DNA of 19,517 nt. Origin: Pseudomonadota bacterium. Lineage in GTDB: Bacteria > Pseudomonadota > Gammaproteobacteria > Burkholderiales > Burkholderiaceae_B. The notes under the pieces are model-generated. The model was not told where the DNA came from. It saw nothing but the letters and a program-made list of their open reading frames with translations, and searched no databases. Both the position numbers and the translations under genes were made by a program. Shown here piece by piece: positions 1 through 10,097 of the stretch (within the stretch, counting starts at the first letter, position 1; every line of letters starts with the position of its first letter). The stretch covers positions 1 to 19,517 of the forward strand of contig JAEZBO010000016.1 in NCBI GenBank assembly GCA_023427085.1, in the 5' to 3' direction.

Positions 1-887
1 GTGCCGTCCGGCAGCACCGCCGGGAACGCGGCGAGCAGGCGGTGGGTGACCGCGAGCGCGTCGGGGATCCGGGCGTCGCGGTCGTGGACGAGCATCGCGT
101 CGACGGTGCTCGCGATCTCCGCCGGCACCCACGGCGCCGTCGCCTGGAGCCGCTTCGGTCGCGCCGTCAGGATGCCCATGATGGTGCCGTGGTAGCTCCC
201 CCGGTCGGCGAAGGGCGCGGTGCCGGCGAGCGCCTCGTAGAGCACCGCCCCGAGCGACCAGATGTCCGCCCGCCCGTCGATGTCGACCCTGCCCTCGGCC
301 TGCTCGGGCGCCATGTAGAGCGGGGTGCCGATCGGCGCGCCGCTCCCGGTGATCCGGGCCGCGCCGCGCTCGTCGAGCAGCTTCGAGACCCCGAAGTCGA
401 GGAGCTTCACGAGGAGCTGGCCGTTGTCGCGCTCGGTGAGGAAGACGTTGGCCGGCTTGAGGTCCCGGTGGATGATCCCGGCCGCGTGGGCCTTGGCGAG
501 GCCGCGCGCGATCTGCTGGCCGACCATGACGGCCGTCGTGACGTCGATCCGGCCTTCGCGGTCCATCCGCGTCTGGAGGTCCTCGCCGCGGAGGTATTCC
601 ATCACCATGTAGAGCCCGACCTGCTCGTCGGCGCCGACGTCGTGGACGTTAACGATGTGCTCGCTGTCGATCTGCCCGGCCGCCTTGGCCTCCCGGCGGA
701 AGCGCTCGACGAAGAGCTCGCTCTCCTTCATCGACTTGTCGATCAGCTTGATCGCGACGCGCTTGCCGAGGTCGACGTGCACCGCCTCGCAGACGACGCC
801 CATTCCGCCGGCGCCCACGACCCGGCGGACCTCGTACTTCCCGCCGACGGCGAGACCGATGAGGGAGCTGTACGTCGTCGCCGCCAT
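1..887 (-). CDS. Hanks-type serine/threonine protein kinase, partial (open at left edge)
   Basis: Reading the minus strand from ATG 885-887 gives 295 codons without a stop, running off the left edge. All kinase hallmarks are visible in order: glycine loop VGAGGMGVV (residues 24-32), ATP-binding lysine in VAIK (K47), likely helix-C glutamate in FRREAK (E66), catalytic loop HRDLKPANV (D142), DFG (D164), activation segment end GTPLYMAPEQ (E195) and DIWSLG (209-213). It should phosphorylate Ser/Thr on protein targets in the cytoplasm. The kinase domain is nearly complete; any C-terminal sensor or membrane part is cut off. Leucine codons are about 23 CTC to 5 CTG by hand count, opposite to most of the window, and the sequence style recalls the large kinase families of Myxococcota. 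It lies 143 bases downstream of acs on the same strand and belongs to the foreign-looking left segment. The start has no strong Shine-Dalgarno but fits the domain boundary. Confidence 0.94.
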   Translation of the reverse strand, partial: MAATTYSSLIGLAVGGKYEVRRVVGAGGMGVVCEAVHVDLGKRVAIKLIDKSMKESELFVERFRREAKAAGQIDSEHIVNVHDVGADEQVGLYMVMEYLRGEDLQTRMDREGRIDVTTAVMVGQQIARGLAKAHAAGIIHRDLKPANVFLTERDNGQLLVKLLDFGVSKLLDERGAARITGSGAPIGTPLYMAPEQAEGRVDIDGRADIWSLGAVLYEALAGTAPFADRGSYHGTIMGILTARPKRLQATAPWVPAEIASTVDAMLVHDRDARIPDALAVTHRLLAAFPAVLPDG

Positions 888-941
888 GAACCGGTCGCCG
901 GGCCGCGTCCGCGCCTCCTCTCGGAGTGGCGCGGAAGAGCT

Positions 942-980
942 CGGGCGCCTCAGCATAGCTCCGAATCGCCGAGGCGCCCG
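942..980. other. Inverted repeat between acs and the kinase gene
   Basis: Perfect 10-base arms, CGGGCGCCTC at 942-951 and its complement at 971-980, enclose a 19-base loop. It lies downstream of the acs stop on the minus strand and upstream of the kinase start. There is no T-run after the stem, so an intrinsic terminator is only one option; a regulatory or chance GC-rich hairpin is equally possible. Confidence 0.35.
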
Positions 981-1030
981 GCCGCGGGCGCGGACGAGCG
1001 CCTGGCGGGGGAGCTATGTGCGCAAAACTC

Positions 1031-2992
<1,962 letters not shown>

Positions 2993-3089
2993 GCTTGGGT
3001 CTCCTTTCTAGCGTTGAGGGCGCTGCCGCGAGGGCCGCGCCTGCTGCTCTGGTTATGGCGATGCTGATCGTGAACGTAGCGCCCTGCTC

Positions 3090-4478
3090 TTACGGTGCGC
3101 TTACAGCGATATCGGGCGCCGCGGCCCCGGCTTCACGCTGGGACAGGCCACGCGTGAAGTCGATGCGCGACAGCAGGATCAGCCCGCCGACAAAAAACAA
3201 TCCGGTCATCAGGATGGCCAGCCGATGATTGCCGCCGGTCAGCCAGGTGACCATGCCGTAGGTCAGCGGCCCGACCACGGCGGCCAGTTGCAAGGCGAAG
3301 GTCCACAGCGCGAAGAACTCGGCCAGCCGGCCCGCCGGCGCCAGCGCGCCAGCCATGGCCCGTCCGGCGCTCTGGCTGGTGCCCATGCACAGGCCGGCCA
3401 GCGTCGCGGCGACCCAGAACACCTGTTCGGTGACGGCGAAATACGCCGTCAGCACCATGACGATCCAGCCGCACAGCGTGATCGCCAGCGCGCGCCGGTG
3501 ACCCAGGCGGTCCTGCACGTAGCCGAAGCTGAGCGCGCCCACTGCGGCGGCGATGTTGACGACGAACACCAGCATCATGATCTGCGGCATCTCGAAGCCC
3601 ATCACCTGCTCGGCATAGACGGCCGACAGCGTGATGACCACGGCGATGCCGGCCTGGTAGCAGGCGGCGCACAGCAGCAGCTTGCGGAACTCGGGAAAGT
3701 GCTGGCCGACTTCGACCCAGGCGCGGCCCAGCCGCTTGAGCATGCCGCGCGTGCCCAGCGTGACCGGGTGCGGCACCGAGCGCTCGCGCAACAACAGGAA
3801 CGACGGCAACGCCGCCAGCGCGAAGGTCACGGCGGTCGCCACCATGACCCACGGTACGTAATCAGGAGCCTGCGCGCCTTGCGCGGTGGCGCTCGTGACG
3901 ATGTATAGCGAGATGCCCAGCGTGAGCATGCCGCCGCAATAACCGAAACCCCAGCCCCAGCCCGACACCCGGCCCAGCGCGTGCGGCGCGGCCAGCTCGG
4001 GCAGGAACGATGCGACGGACGATTCGCCGACGCTGTAGCAATAGTTGGAAATCGCGATGAAGGCCAGGCCCAGCCAGATCGCGCCGGGCCCGACCTGGGA
4101 CAGCATCAGCGTGGCCAGCACGCAGCCTATCGTGCTGGTGAACAGCAGCTTGCGCTTGGCGGCGCGTGCGTCGGCGCGCGCGCCAAGCGTCGGCATGGTC
4201 AGCATCACGCCCAGGTAGGACACCGACAGTGCCGCGGTCCAGGCCAGGGTGGCCCAATCGGCGCCGCCGGCGACCACGCCGACGAAATAGGTGCTGAACA
4301 CCGTCGTGAGCACCACCGTCGTATAGCCGGAGTTGGCGAAGTCGTACATGGCCCAGGCCCAGACTTCGCGCTTGCGTACCCCCGGATTGAGACTGGCTGA
4401 CAGGCGGCCGGCAACGCGGCCGGCGCCCCCGTCAGCGTGGTCGGAGGACGGGCCCGGCTGCTGCGGATCGGCGCTCAT
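3090..4478 (-). CDS. MFS transporter, UMF1 / Atg22-like family
   Basis: A 462-residue polytopic inner-membrane protein with about 12 hydrophobic segments. The motif AWAMYDFANSGY at 41-52, just before the first membrane segment, is the recognisable signature of the UMF1 (Atg22-like) branch of the major facilitator superfamily. The bacterial substrate is not established; the yeast relative Atg22 effluxes amino acids from the vacuole. The gene starts 16 bases after the GlcG-like gene and so is almost certainly co-transcribed with it and prpE, which makes a short-chain carboxylate or related metabolite a reasonable guess. The first ~30 residues are polar and low-complexity. A later start is possible, since no good Shine-Dalgarno is visible ahead of 4478. 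Acs begins 97 bases downstream. Confidence 0.88.
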   Translation of the reverse strand: MSADPQQPGPSSDHADGGAGRVAGRLSASLNPGVRKREVWAWAMYDFANSGYTTVVLTTVFSTYFVGVVAGGADWATLAWTAALSVSYLGVMLTMPTLGARADARAAKRKLLFTSTIGCVLATLMLSQVGPGAIWLGLAFIAISNYCYSVGESSVASFLPELAAPHALGRVSGWGWGFGYCGGMLTLGISLYIVTSATAQGAQAPDYVPWVMVATAVTFALAALPSFLLLRERSVPHPVTLGTRGMLKRLGRAWVEVGQHFPEFRKLLLCAACYQAGIAVVITLSAVYAEQVMGFEMPQIMMLVFVVNIAAAVGALSFGYVQDRLGHRRALAITLCGWIVMVLTAYFAVTEQVFWVAATLAGLCMGTSQSAGRAMAGALAPAGRLAEFFALWTFALQLAAVVGPLTYGMVTWLTGGNHRLAILMTGLFFVGGLILLSRIDFTRGLSQREAGAAAPDIAVSAP

Positions 4479-4494
4479 CGACGCGGTGCGCGGC

Positions 4495-4902
4495 TCAGAT
4501 GCCGAGGGCTTCGATGCCGGCCTTGGCGATGATGACGTCTTCGTTGGACTTGACGCCCGACACGCCCACCGCGCCGATCACTTCGCCGCCGACCGTGATC
4601 GGCACGCCGCCTTCGAGCATGCCTTGCAGCAGCGGCGCCGACAGGAAGGCGGTGCGGCCGCCATTGATGATGTCTTCGTAGCCCTTGCTTTCACGGCGGC
4701 CCAGCGCGGCGGTGTTGGCCTTGGCCGGTGCGATGTGTGCCGAGATCGGCGCGGCGCCGTCACGGCGCAGCAGGCCCAGCAGATGGCCGCCATCGTCGAC
4801 CACGGCGATGGTGACGGCCCAGTTGTCCTGCTGGGCTCGCGCGTCGGCCGCTGCCAGGATCTTCTTGACTTCGGCGGCGCCGAGCACGGACTTGGTCTTC
4901 AT
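4495..4902 (-). CDS. GlcG/HbpS-like (DUF336 family) protein
   Basis: A 135-residue cytoplasmic-looking protein of the GlcG/HbpS family. Family-like elements are VVDDGGHLL (34-42), EGGVPI (97-102), GAVGVSG (110-116) and the C-terminal EDVIIAKAG (121-129). Members include the extracellular heme-binding HbpS of Streptomyces and GlcG of glycolate operons; the biochemical role of most is unknown. There is no signal peptide. Its ATG overlaps the prpE stop as ATGA (4902 to 4899), which indicates translational coupling, and the UMF1 transporter follows 16 bases on. This context argues for a role tied to propionate or other small acid metabolism rather than heme uptake, but that is inference. Confidence 0.88.
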   Translation of the reverse strand: MKTKSVLGAAEVKKILAAADARAQQDNWAVTIAVVDDGGHLLGLLRRDGAAPISAHIAPAKANTAALGRRESKGYEDIINGGRTAFLSAPLLQGMLEGGVPITVGGEVIGAVGVSGVKSNEDVIIAKAGIEALGI

Positions 4903-6782
4903 AGGGTTTCCTTTATCTGTTCGAGTGTCTGCGGATCTTCGATGGTCGTCAGATCGCCCGGGTCACGCCCTTCGCAGATCGCCACGATGGCGCGCCGCAG
5001 GACCTTGCCCGACCGAGTCTTGGGCAGCGCAGCGACAAAACGGATGCGCGCCGGCCTTGCGACCGCGCCCAGCTGCTGCTGCACCACCCGCATGATATCG
5101 CCTTCCAGCTCGGCCGCCTGCGCGGCCCCGTCGGGCGCGCCACGCTTGAGCACCACGAAGGCCGCCGCGACCTGCCCCTTGATCTCGTCGGCCACGCCCA
5201 CCACCGCGCATTCGGCCACGCCGGCATGGCTGCTGATCGCCTCCTCGATCTCGCGGGTGCCGAGCCGGTGCCCGGCCACGTTGATGACGTCGTCGGTACG
5301 GCCCAGGATGTACCAGTAGCCGTCCGGGTCGACCCGCCCCCAGTCGAAGGTCGAATAGACCTGCCGGCCGGGCACCGACGTGAAGTAGGTCTGCACGAAA
5401 CGCTCGTCGTCGCCCCAGATGGTGCTCATCGCGCCGGGCGGCAGCGGCGGCACGATGGCGACCACGCCCTTCTGGCCGCGCGGCAGATCCTCGCCGGTGG
5501 TCTCGCTGACGATGCGCGCATCGAAACCGAACACCGGAAACGACGGGCTGCCGTAGCGGGTCGGCACGGCCTGCACGCCCGGCTGCGCCGACAGGATGGG
5601 CCAGCCGGTCTCGGTCTGCCAGTAGTTGTCGATGATGGGTTTGCCCAGTTCCTCCGATATCCATCGGGCGGTCGGCTCGTCGAGCGGCTCGCCGGCCAGG
5701 TAGAGCGCGCGCAGGCTGGACAGGTCGTGCCGGTGCAGCAGCTCGCCAGCCTGTTTCTTGAGCACGCGCACTGCGGTCGGCGCCGAGAACAGCGTGTTGA
5801 CCTTGAAGCGTTCGACCAACCGCCACAGGATCGCGCCGTCGGGCCGCACCGGCGTGCCCTCGTAGAGCACGGTGGCCTGGCCGGCGATCAGCGGCCCGTA
5901 GACGATGTACGAGTGACCCACCACCCAGCCGATGTCGCTGGTGCAAAAGAAGGTCTCGCCCGGCCTGCCGCCAAACACCAGCTGCATCGACGCGGCCAGC
6001 GCGACCGCGTAGCCGCCGACGTCGCGCTGCACGCCCTTGGGTTTGCCGGTGGTGCCCGAGGTGTACAGCACATAGCTCGGCTCGGATGATTCGAGCCATT
6101 GCACCGGCACCTGCTGGCCATCGTGCCGTGCGTGCAGCGCCGCGTAGTCGAGGTCGCGGCCGGCCACCGGCGTGTACGCGGCCAGCCCGCGATCGACCAC
6201 GATCACCGCCCGGGGCGGCTGGCGCACCAGTTCGAGTGCACGGTCCAGCAAGGGCTTGTAGGCGGTCACCTTGCCGGCGCGCGACCCGGCGTCGGCCGAC
6301 ACGATCACGCGCGGAGCGGCATCGTCGATGCGCTGCGCCAGGTTGGCCGACGCGAAGCCGCCGAACACCACCGAATGGACCGCGCCGATACGGGCGCAGG
6401 CCAGCATCATGAACACCGCCTCGGGAATCATCGGCATGTACAGCAGCACCCGATCGCCCTTGCCCACCCCCTGGGCCACCAGCATGGCGGCGGCGGTGTT
6501 GACCTCGCGGTGCAGTTGCGCGCGGGTGTAGGTCTTTTCCTGGTCGACCTCGGTCGACACCCAGGCCAGCGCCAGCTGGTCGGCCTGCTCGGGCAGCCAG
6601 CGGTCGATGGCGTTGTGACACAGATTGGTCTGACCGCCGACGAACCAGCGCGCGAACGGCGGACGATCGAAATCCAGCACCCGCGTACAGGGCCGATGCC
6701 AGGAAACACGCTGCGCCTGCTCGCCCCAGAAGGTTTCGGGGTCCTGGATCGACCGCTGATGAAACGCGAGCAAATCTTGCAT
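4899..6782 (-). CDS. prpE: Propionyl-CoA synthetase
   Basis: AMP-forming acyl-CoA ligase of 627 residues, the usual length for PrpE, which activates propionate to propionyl-CoA for the methylcitrate cycle. Visible motifs: YTSGTTGKPKG (240-250), DNYWQTETGWP, STFDWGRVDPDGYW, DDVINVAGHRLGTREIEEAI, and LPKTRSGK with the conserved acetylatable lysine at K593. The form DNYWQTETGWP and the shorter C-terminus separate it from the acs paralogue downstream. The start at 6780-6782 has AGGAGA at 6792-6797, nine bases away. It is first in a minus-strand run with the GlcG-like gene (4-base overlap) and the UMF1 transporter. No prpB, prpC or prpD lies in the window, so the main methylcitrate genes must be elsewhere. 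Related short- and branched-chain acids remain possible substrates. Confidence 0.92.
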   Translation of the reverse strand: MQDLLAFHQRSIQDPETFWGEQAQRVSWHRPCTRVLDFDRPPFARWFVGGQTNLCHNAIDRWLPEQADQLALAWVSTEVDQEKTYTRAQLHREVNTAAAMLVAQGVGKGDRVLLYMPMIPEAVFMMLACARIGAVHSVVFGGFASANLAQRIDDAAPRVIVSADAGSRAGKVTAYKPLLDRALELVRQPPRAVIVVDRGLAAYTPVAGRDLDYAALHARHDGQQVPVQWLESSEPSYVLYTSGTTGKPKGVQRDVGGYAVALAASMQLVFGGRPGETFFCTSDIGWVVGHSYIVYGPLIAGQATVLYEGTPVRPDGAILWRLVERFKVNTLFSAPTAVRVLKKQAGELLHRHDLSSLRALYLAGEPLDEPTARWISEELGKPIIDNYWQTETGWPILSAQPGVQAVPTRYGSPSFPVFGFDARIVSETTGEDLPRGQKGVVAIVPPLPPGAMSTIWGDDERFVQTYFTSVPGRQVYSTFDWGRVDPDGYWYILGRTDDVINVAGHRLGTREIEEAISSHAGVAECAVVGVADEIKGQVAAAFVVLKRGAPDGAAQAAELEGDIMRVVQQQLGAVARPARIRFVAALPKTRSGKVLRRAIVAICEGRDPGDLTTIEDPQTLEQIKETL

Positions 6783-6907
6783 GATCGTTAATCTCCTGGA
6801 ATTTTTGGTTTTATCTGGTTACTCTCGCTGGCCTAGTTCGTCGGCGCATCGCTGCGCCATCCTCGCCGCCTTTGGCGCCGATCGCAACCATAGACTTCCC
6901 TGAGCCC

Positions 6908-9904
6908 ATGACGCATCGCCTGCACGCCCTGCCCCGTCCGACCCGCCTGCGCCCGCTGCTCGGCGCGCTGTTGCTGGCGCTCGCCGCACCCGCCGTCCAC
7001 GCGCAGTCGGCCACCTGGTTCCTCGACCGCATCAACGCCCCGGCCGCGCATCGGCTCGGCTATAGCGGCGCCGGCGTGCTGGTGGCGGTCAGCGACTCGG
7101 GGCTGGACCGCAATCATCCGCTGTTCGCCGGCCGCATCGACCCCCGCTCGGCCAATTTCCTCGGCGGCGACCCCAATGCCTGGGACGACCAGGACGGCCA
7201 CGGCAGCCACGTCGCCGGCCTGGCGCTGGGCGGGCGCGGCGTCGGCCCGATGTACGGCGTGGCCTACGACGCGCGGCTGCTGGTGCTGCGCACCATCGGC
7301 GCGCGGGAAGACGACAACGACGACGACGATGACGACGATGACGAGCCCGGCGGCAGCGCCACGGCGCAGGCGCTGCGCGCCGCCGCGCGGGCGGGCGCCC
7401 AGGTGATGAATGGCAGCTACGGCCCGCCGGCGATCCCCGAATACGCCTTGCCGCATCCCACCTTGCCCGACGTCTACGTGATCAACCCCAATTACGTCCG
7501 GCTGCCGCACCAGATCATGCTCTACGATCCGCAGAACCAGCAGTCCTTCGATACCCAGGACGCCCAGGCCATGCGCGCGGCAGCCGCGGCGGACGTGCTG
7601 ATGGTCTTCGCGGCCGGCAACGAATACGAAGACCAGCCGCTGGCCTCGCGCAACCCCAGCGGCGCCGGGCTGTTTCCGTACATCAAGCCGGCCAACCACG
7701 CCAGCGGCGTCTATCGGTTCATCGAAGGCCGGCCCGGGCTGGACCTGAACAATCCCGCCACCTACACCTACCTTGCCGCCAACGACGCCCGGCTGGCGGC
7801 GACCGACTATTCCGACCTGCAAGGCAGCCTGCTGGTGGTCGTGGCCACCAACAACCAGGACCGCATCGCCAGCTACAGCAACCGCTGCGGCGTGACGTGG
7901 CAGTGGTGCCTGGCGGCGCCCGGCGGCGATGTCGATGCCAATAACGAATTCGTGCCGTCCGACGCGATTCTGTCGGCGCTGCCGGGCGGCGGCTACAAGG
8001 CCGAGCGCGGCACGTCGATGGCCTCGCCGCTGGTCGCCGGCGCCGCGGCATTGGTGCGCGGCGTCCATCCCTACCTGGACGCGCGCCAGGTCATCGAGAT
8101 CCTGCTGACCACCACCCGGACCGACGGCCATCTGTCGGACCGCGACATCTATGGCCGCGGCATGCTGGACGTGGCCAAGGCGGCGGGCGGCCCGGCGCAG
8201 TTCGGCGCCGCAGGCTTCGCCCAGGTCTTCGACGTCGACACCCGCGGCCAGCAGGGACTGTGGACCAACGACATCAGCGGCACCGGCGGCCTGACCAAGC
8301 GCGGCGCCGGCGGGCTGACGCTGACCGGCACCAGCCGCTATACCGGCGCCACGCGCGTGCTGGACGGCACGCTGACCGTCAACGGCAGCATCGCCACGTC
8401 GACGTTGATGGTCGGCTCGGGTGCGACCTTGTCGGGCACCGGCCAGGTCGGTCCGACCACGGTGGCCGGCACGCTGGCGCCAGGCAATTCGATCGGCACG
8501 CTGACAGTGGCCGGCGACTACACCCATCTGGCCGGCGCGACCTACGCGGCCGAGATCGACTCGCAAGGCCGCTCCGACCAGTTGGCCGTCGGCGGCACCG
8601 CGCGGCTGCAAGGCGGCACCTTGCAACTGATCGGCCTGGATGCCGGCACGCTGGGGCGCCAGTACACGCTGATCGACGCCACCGGCGGCATCGTCGGCGA
8701 CTTCGCCGCCATCGCCCCGCAGTACCTGTTCTTCGGCCTGGACGGCGCGGCCAGCGGGTCGACCTACCGTCTGTCGGTCGGACGCAATGCGGGCGGCTTC
8801 GCCGTGGTCGCCACGTCGGCCAACCAGCGTGCCGTCGCGGGCGGCATCGACAGCCTGGCGCCCGCCAGCCTGCTGTACAGCAACCTGCTGACGACGACCG
8901 ACGCCGCCACCGCCCGGCGCTCGCTGGACGCGCTGAGCGGAGAGATCCATCCGGGCGTGTTGGGCGGGCTGTACAACCAGACCGCGCTGAGCCGCAACGC
9001 GCTGCTCGAGCGCGGCCGTGTGAATCTCGGTGCGGCCAGCCTAGGGGCGGCCGGCATTGATGCGGCCAGCACCGGCGCGACATCGGGCCGCGACACGGTG
9101 TGGGGCCAGTACCTGGGCAACTGGCGGCGCACCGACGCCGGGCGCGGCACCGCCAGCCTGGACGCGTCGTTCCATGGCGCGCTGTTCGGCGCCGATCGTG
9201 CCGTCAGCGCGCGGACGCGGCTGGGCCTGTCGGCCGGTTTCGGCCGCAGCCGCTTCGACGCCGACGCACGGCGATCGCGCGCCGATGCCGACAACTACCT
9301 GATCGCGGCTTACGGCAACTCGCAATGGGGCAGCACGCAGTGGCGCTATGGCGCCGCGCACGCCTGGCACGACGTCGACAGCCGCCGCCAGATCGATTTT
9401 GCCCAGGCCGGCCCGGCCCGCGCACGCTACGACGCCCGCAGCGCGCAGGTGTTCGGTGAAGTCGGCCTGCCGCGCCGGGTCGGCGCGCTGGCGCTCGAAC
9501 CCTTCGTCGGGCTGGCCTACGCGCAGACCCGCAGCGACGGCTACACCGAGTCGGGCAGCGCCGGCCTGCAAGCCGACAAGGCGCGCTACGGCGCCGCCAG
9601 CTCGACGCTTGGCCTGCGCGCCGGCACCGACTGGCAGCGCGCAACCGGCACGCTGAGCCTGCAAGCCATGGCGGGCTGGCGTCACGGCTTCGGTGACCGG
9701 CAACCGCATACCGACATGCGCCTGCCCGGCAGCACCGGCTTTGCGATCCAGGGCGCGCCAGTGGGCCGCGACAGCCTGCTGCTGCAGGCCGGCCTGAACT
9801 GGCGCGGCAATGGCAACGGCGAAGTCGCGCTCGGCTACGGTGGCGAGCTCGGCAGCCGCAATACCGACCACGCGCTGTCGGCGCGGGTCGCCTGGCGGTT
9901 CTGA
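6908..9904 (+). CDS. Subtilisin-like (S8) serine protease autotransporter
   Basis: Type Va secreted protein of 998 residues. The ATG at 6908 is preferred over an in-frame TTG at 6872 because it gives a clean signal peptide (basic start, hydrophobic core ~17-29, cleavage likely after VHA at 32). The passenger carries the S8 triad: D63 in VSDSGLD, H98 in DGHGSHVAG, S370 in GTSMASP; N238 in AAGNE is the likely oxyanion residue. After it come a passenger repeat (GGLTKRGAGGLTLTGTS), beta-helix-like TLTVNG/TLAPGNSIGTLTV repeats, and a C-terminal beta-barrel ending in WRF, typical for BamA recognition. The design matches Bordetella SphB1-type proteases that mature other surface proteins, but there is no lipobox as in SphB1. 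Odd: an acidic run E134-E146 with eight consecutive Asp. It is divergent from prpE and followed by a strong hairpin. Confidence 0.94.
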   Translation: MTHRLHALPRPTRLRPLLGALLLALAAPAVHAQSATWFLDRINAPAAHRLGYSGAGVLVAVSDSGLDRNHPLFAGRIDPRSANFLGGDPNAWDDQDGHGSHVAGLALGGRGVGPMYGVAYDARLLVLRTIGAREDDNDDDDDDDDEPGGSATAQALRAAARAGAQVMNGSYGPPAIPEYALPHPTLPDVYVINPNYVRLPHQIMLYDPQNQQSFDTQDAQAMRAAAAADVLMVFAAGNEYEDQPLASRNPSGAGLFPYIKPANHASGVYRFIEGRPGLDLNNPATYTYLAANDARLAATDYSDLQGSLLVVVATNNQDRIASYSNRCGVTWQWCLAAPGGDVDANNEFVPSDAILSALPGGGYKAERGTSMASPLVAGAAALVRGVHPYLDARQVIEILLTTTRTDGHLSDRDIYGRGMLDVAKAAGGPAQFGAAGFAQVFDVDTRGQQGLWTNDISGTGGLTKRGAGGLTLTGTSRYTGATRVLDGTLTVNGSIATSTLMVGSGATLSGTGQVGPTTVAGTLAPGNSIGTLTVAGDYTHLAGATYAAEIDSQGRSDQLAVGGTARLQGGTLQLIGLDAGTLGRQYTLIDATGGIVGDFAAIAPQYLFFGLDGAASGSTYRLSVGRNAGGFAVVATSANQRAVAGGIDSLAPASLLYSNLLTTTDAATARRSLDALSGEIHPGVLGGLYNQTALSRNALLERGRVNLGAASLGAAGIDAASTGATSGRDTVWGQYLGNWRRTDAGRGTASLDASFHGALFGADRAVSARTRLGLSAGFGRSRFDADARRSRADADNYLIAAYGNSQWGSTQWRYGAAHAWHDVDSRRQIDFAQAGPARARYDARSAQVFGEVGLPRRVGALALEPFVGLAYAQTRSDGYTESGSAGLQADKARYGAASSTLGLRAGTDWQRATGTLSLQAMAGWRHGFGDRQPHTDMRLPGSTGFAIQGAPVGRDSLLLQAGLNWRGNGNGEVALGYGGELGSRNTDHALSARVAWRF
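7307..7345 (+). repeat. GAC/GAT triplet tract encoding an Asp-rich run
   Basis: Thirteen codons encode residues 134-146 of the protease: E D D N, then eight Asp, then E. It is an imperfect GAC/GAT repeat lying between the catalytic His and Ser parts of the S8 domain, so probably a surface loop. Length changes by slippage would be in frame. Calcium binding is possible but not shown. Confidence 0.85.
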
Positions 9905-9908
9905 TTCG

Positions 9909-9943
9909 CTGGCGCCGGCCCTCGCCCGAGGGGCCGGCGCCAG
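9909..9943 (+). terminator. Strong hairpin after the autotransporter gene
   Basis: The stem starts four bases after the stop codon. Thirteen consecutive Watson-Crick pairs join 9909-9921 with 9931-9943, plus one G-U pair, around a 7-base loop. No T-run follows, so termination may be Rho-assisted or the hairpin may protect the 3' end. Confidence 0.55.
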
Positions 9944-9976
9944 AGCGGGCGACCCGGCTGGCCGGTCAGATTCCGA

Positions 9977-9990
9977 CATGTCCGGACATG
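9977..9990. promoter_or_regulatory. 14-base perfect palindrome upstream of the lipoprotein promoter
   Basis: CATGTCCGGACATG reads identically on both strands. It overlaps a second palindrome, GACATGTC (9975-9982), and a related ACATGTC (10008-10014) falls between the -35 and -10 of the adjacent promoter. Repeated half-sites at a promoter suggest an operator; the regulator is unknown. Confidence 0.45.
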
Positions 9991-9998
9991 CCCGGGAC

Positions 9999-10026
9999 TA
10001 GACAGAAACATGTCGTTTGGTATTAT
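9999..10026 (+). promoter_or_regulatory. Sigma70-like promoter for the NlpC/P60 lipoprotein gene
   Basis: TAGACA at 9999-10004 (5 of 6 to TTGACA) and TATTAT at 10021-10026 (5 of 6 to TATAAT) are separated by 16 bases. It stands out in an otherwise GC-rich gap and lies about 70 bases before the ATG. Confidence 0.5.
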
Positions 10027-10097
10027 CAGGCGCGGATCGACCTGCTAACCAGTCCCGCTTCGTTCGCCGGACACACTGGCCCAGTGCCTGATCACCC

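Noticed and set aside
6843..6858. Hairpin GGCGCA-TCGC-TGCGCC between prpE and the autotransporter
   Set aside because: Only six pairs in GC-rich DNA, with no T-run or neighbouring signal; cannot be told from chance.
7310..7345. Triplet repeat as a phase-variation switch
   Set aside because: Units are three bases, so slippage changes loop length but cannot turn the gene on or off.
6833..8950. 705-codon minus-strand open frame opposite the autotransporter
   Set aside because: The plus-strand frame has signal peptide, protease triad and barrel; the antisense product is low-complexity Gln/Arg/Ala/Val.
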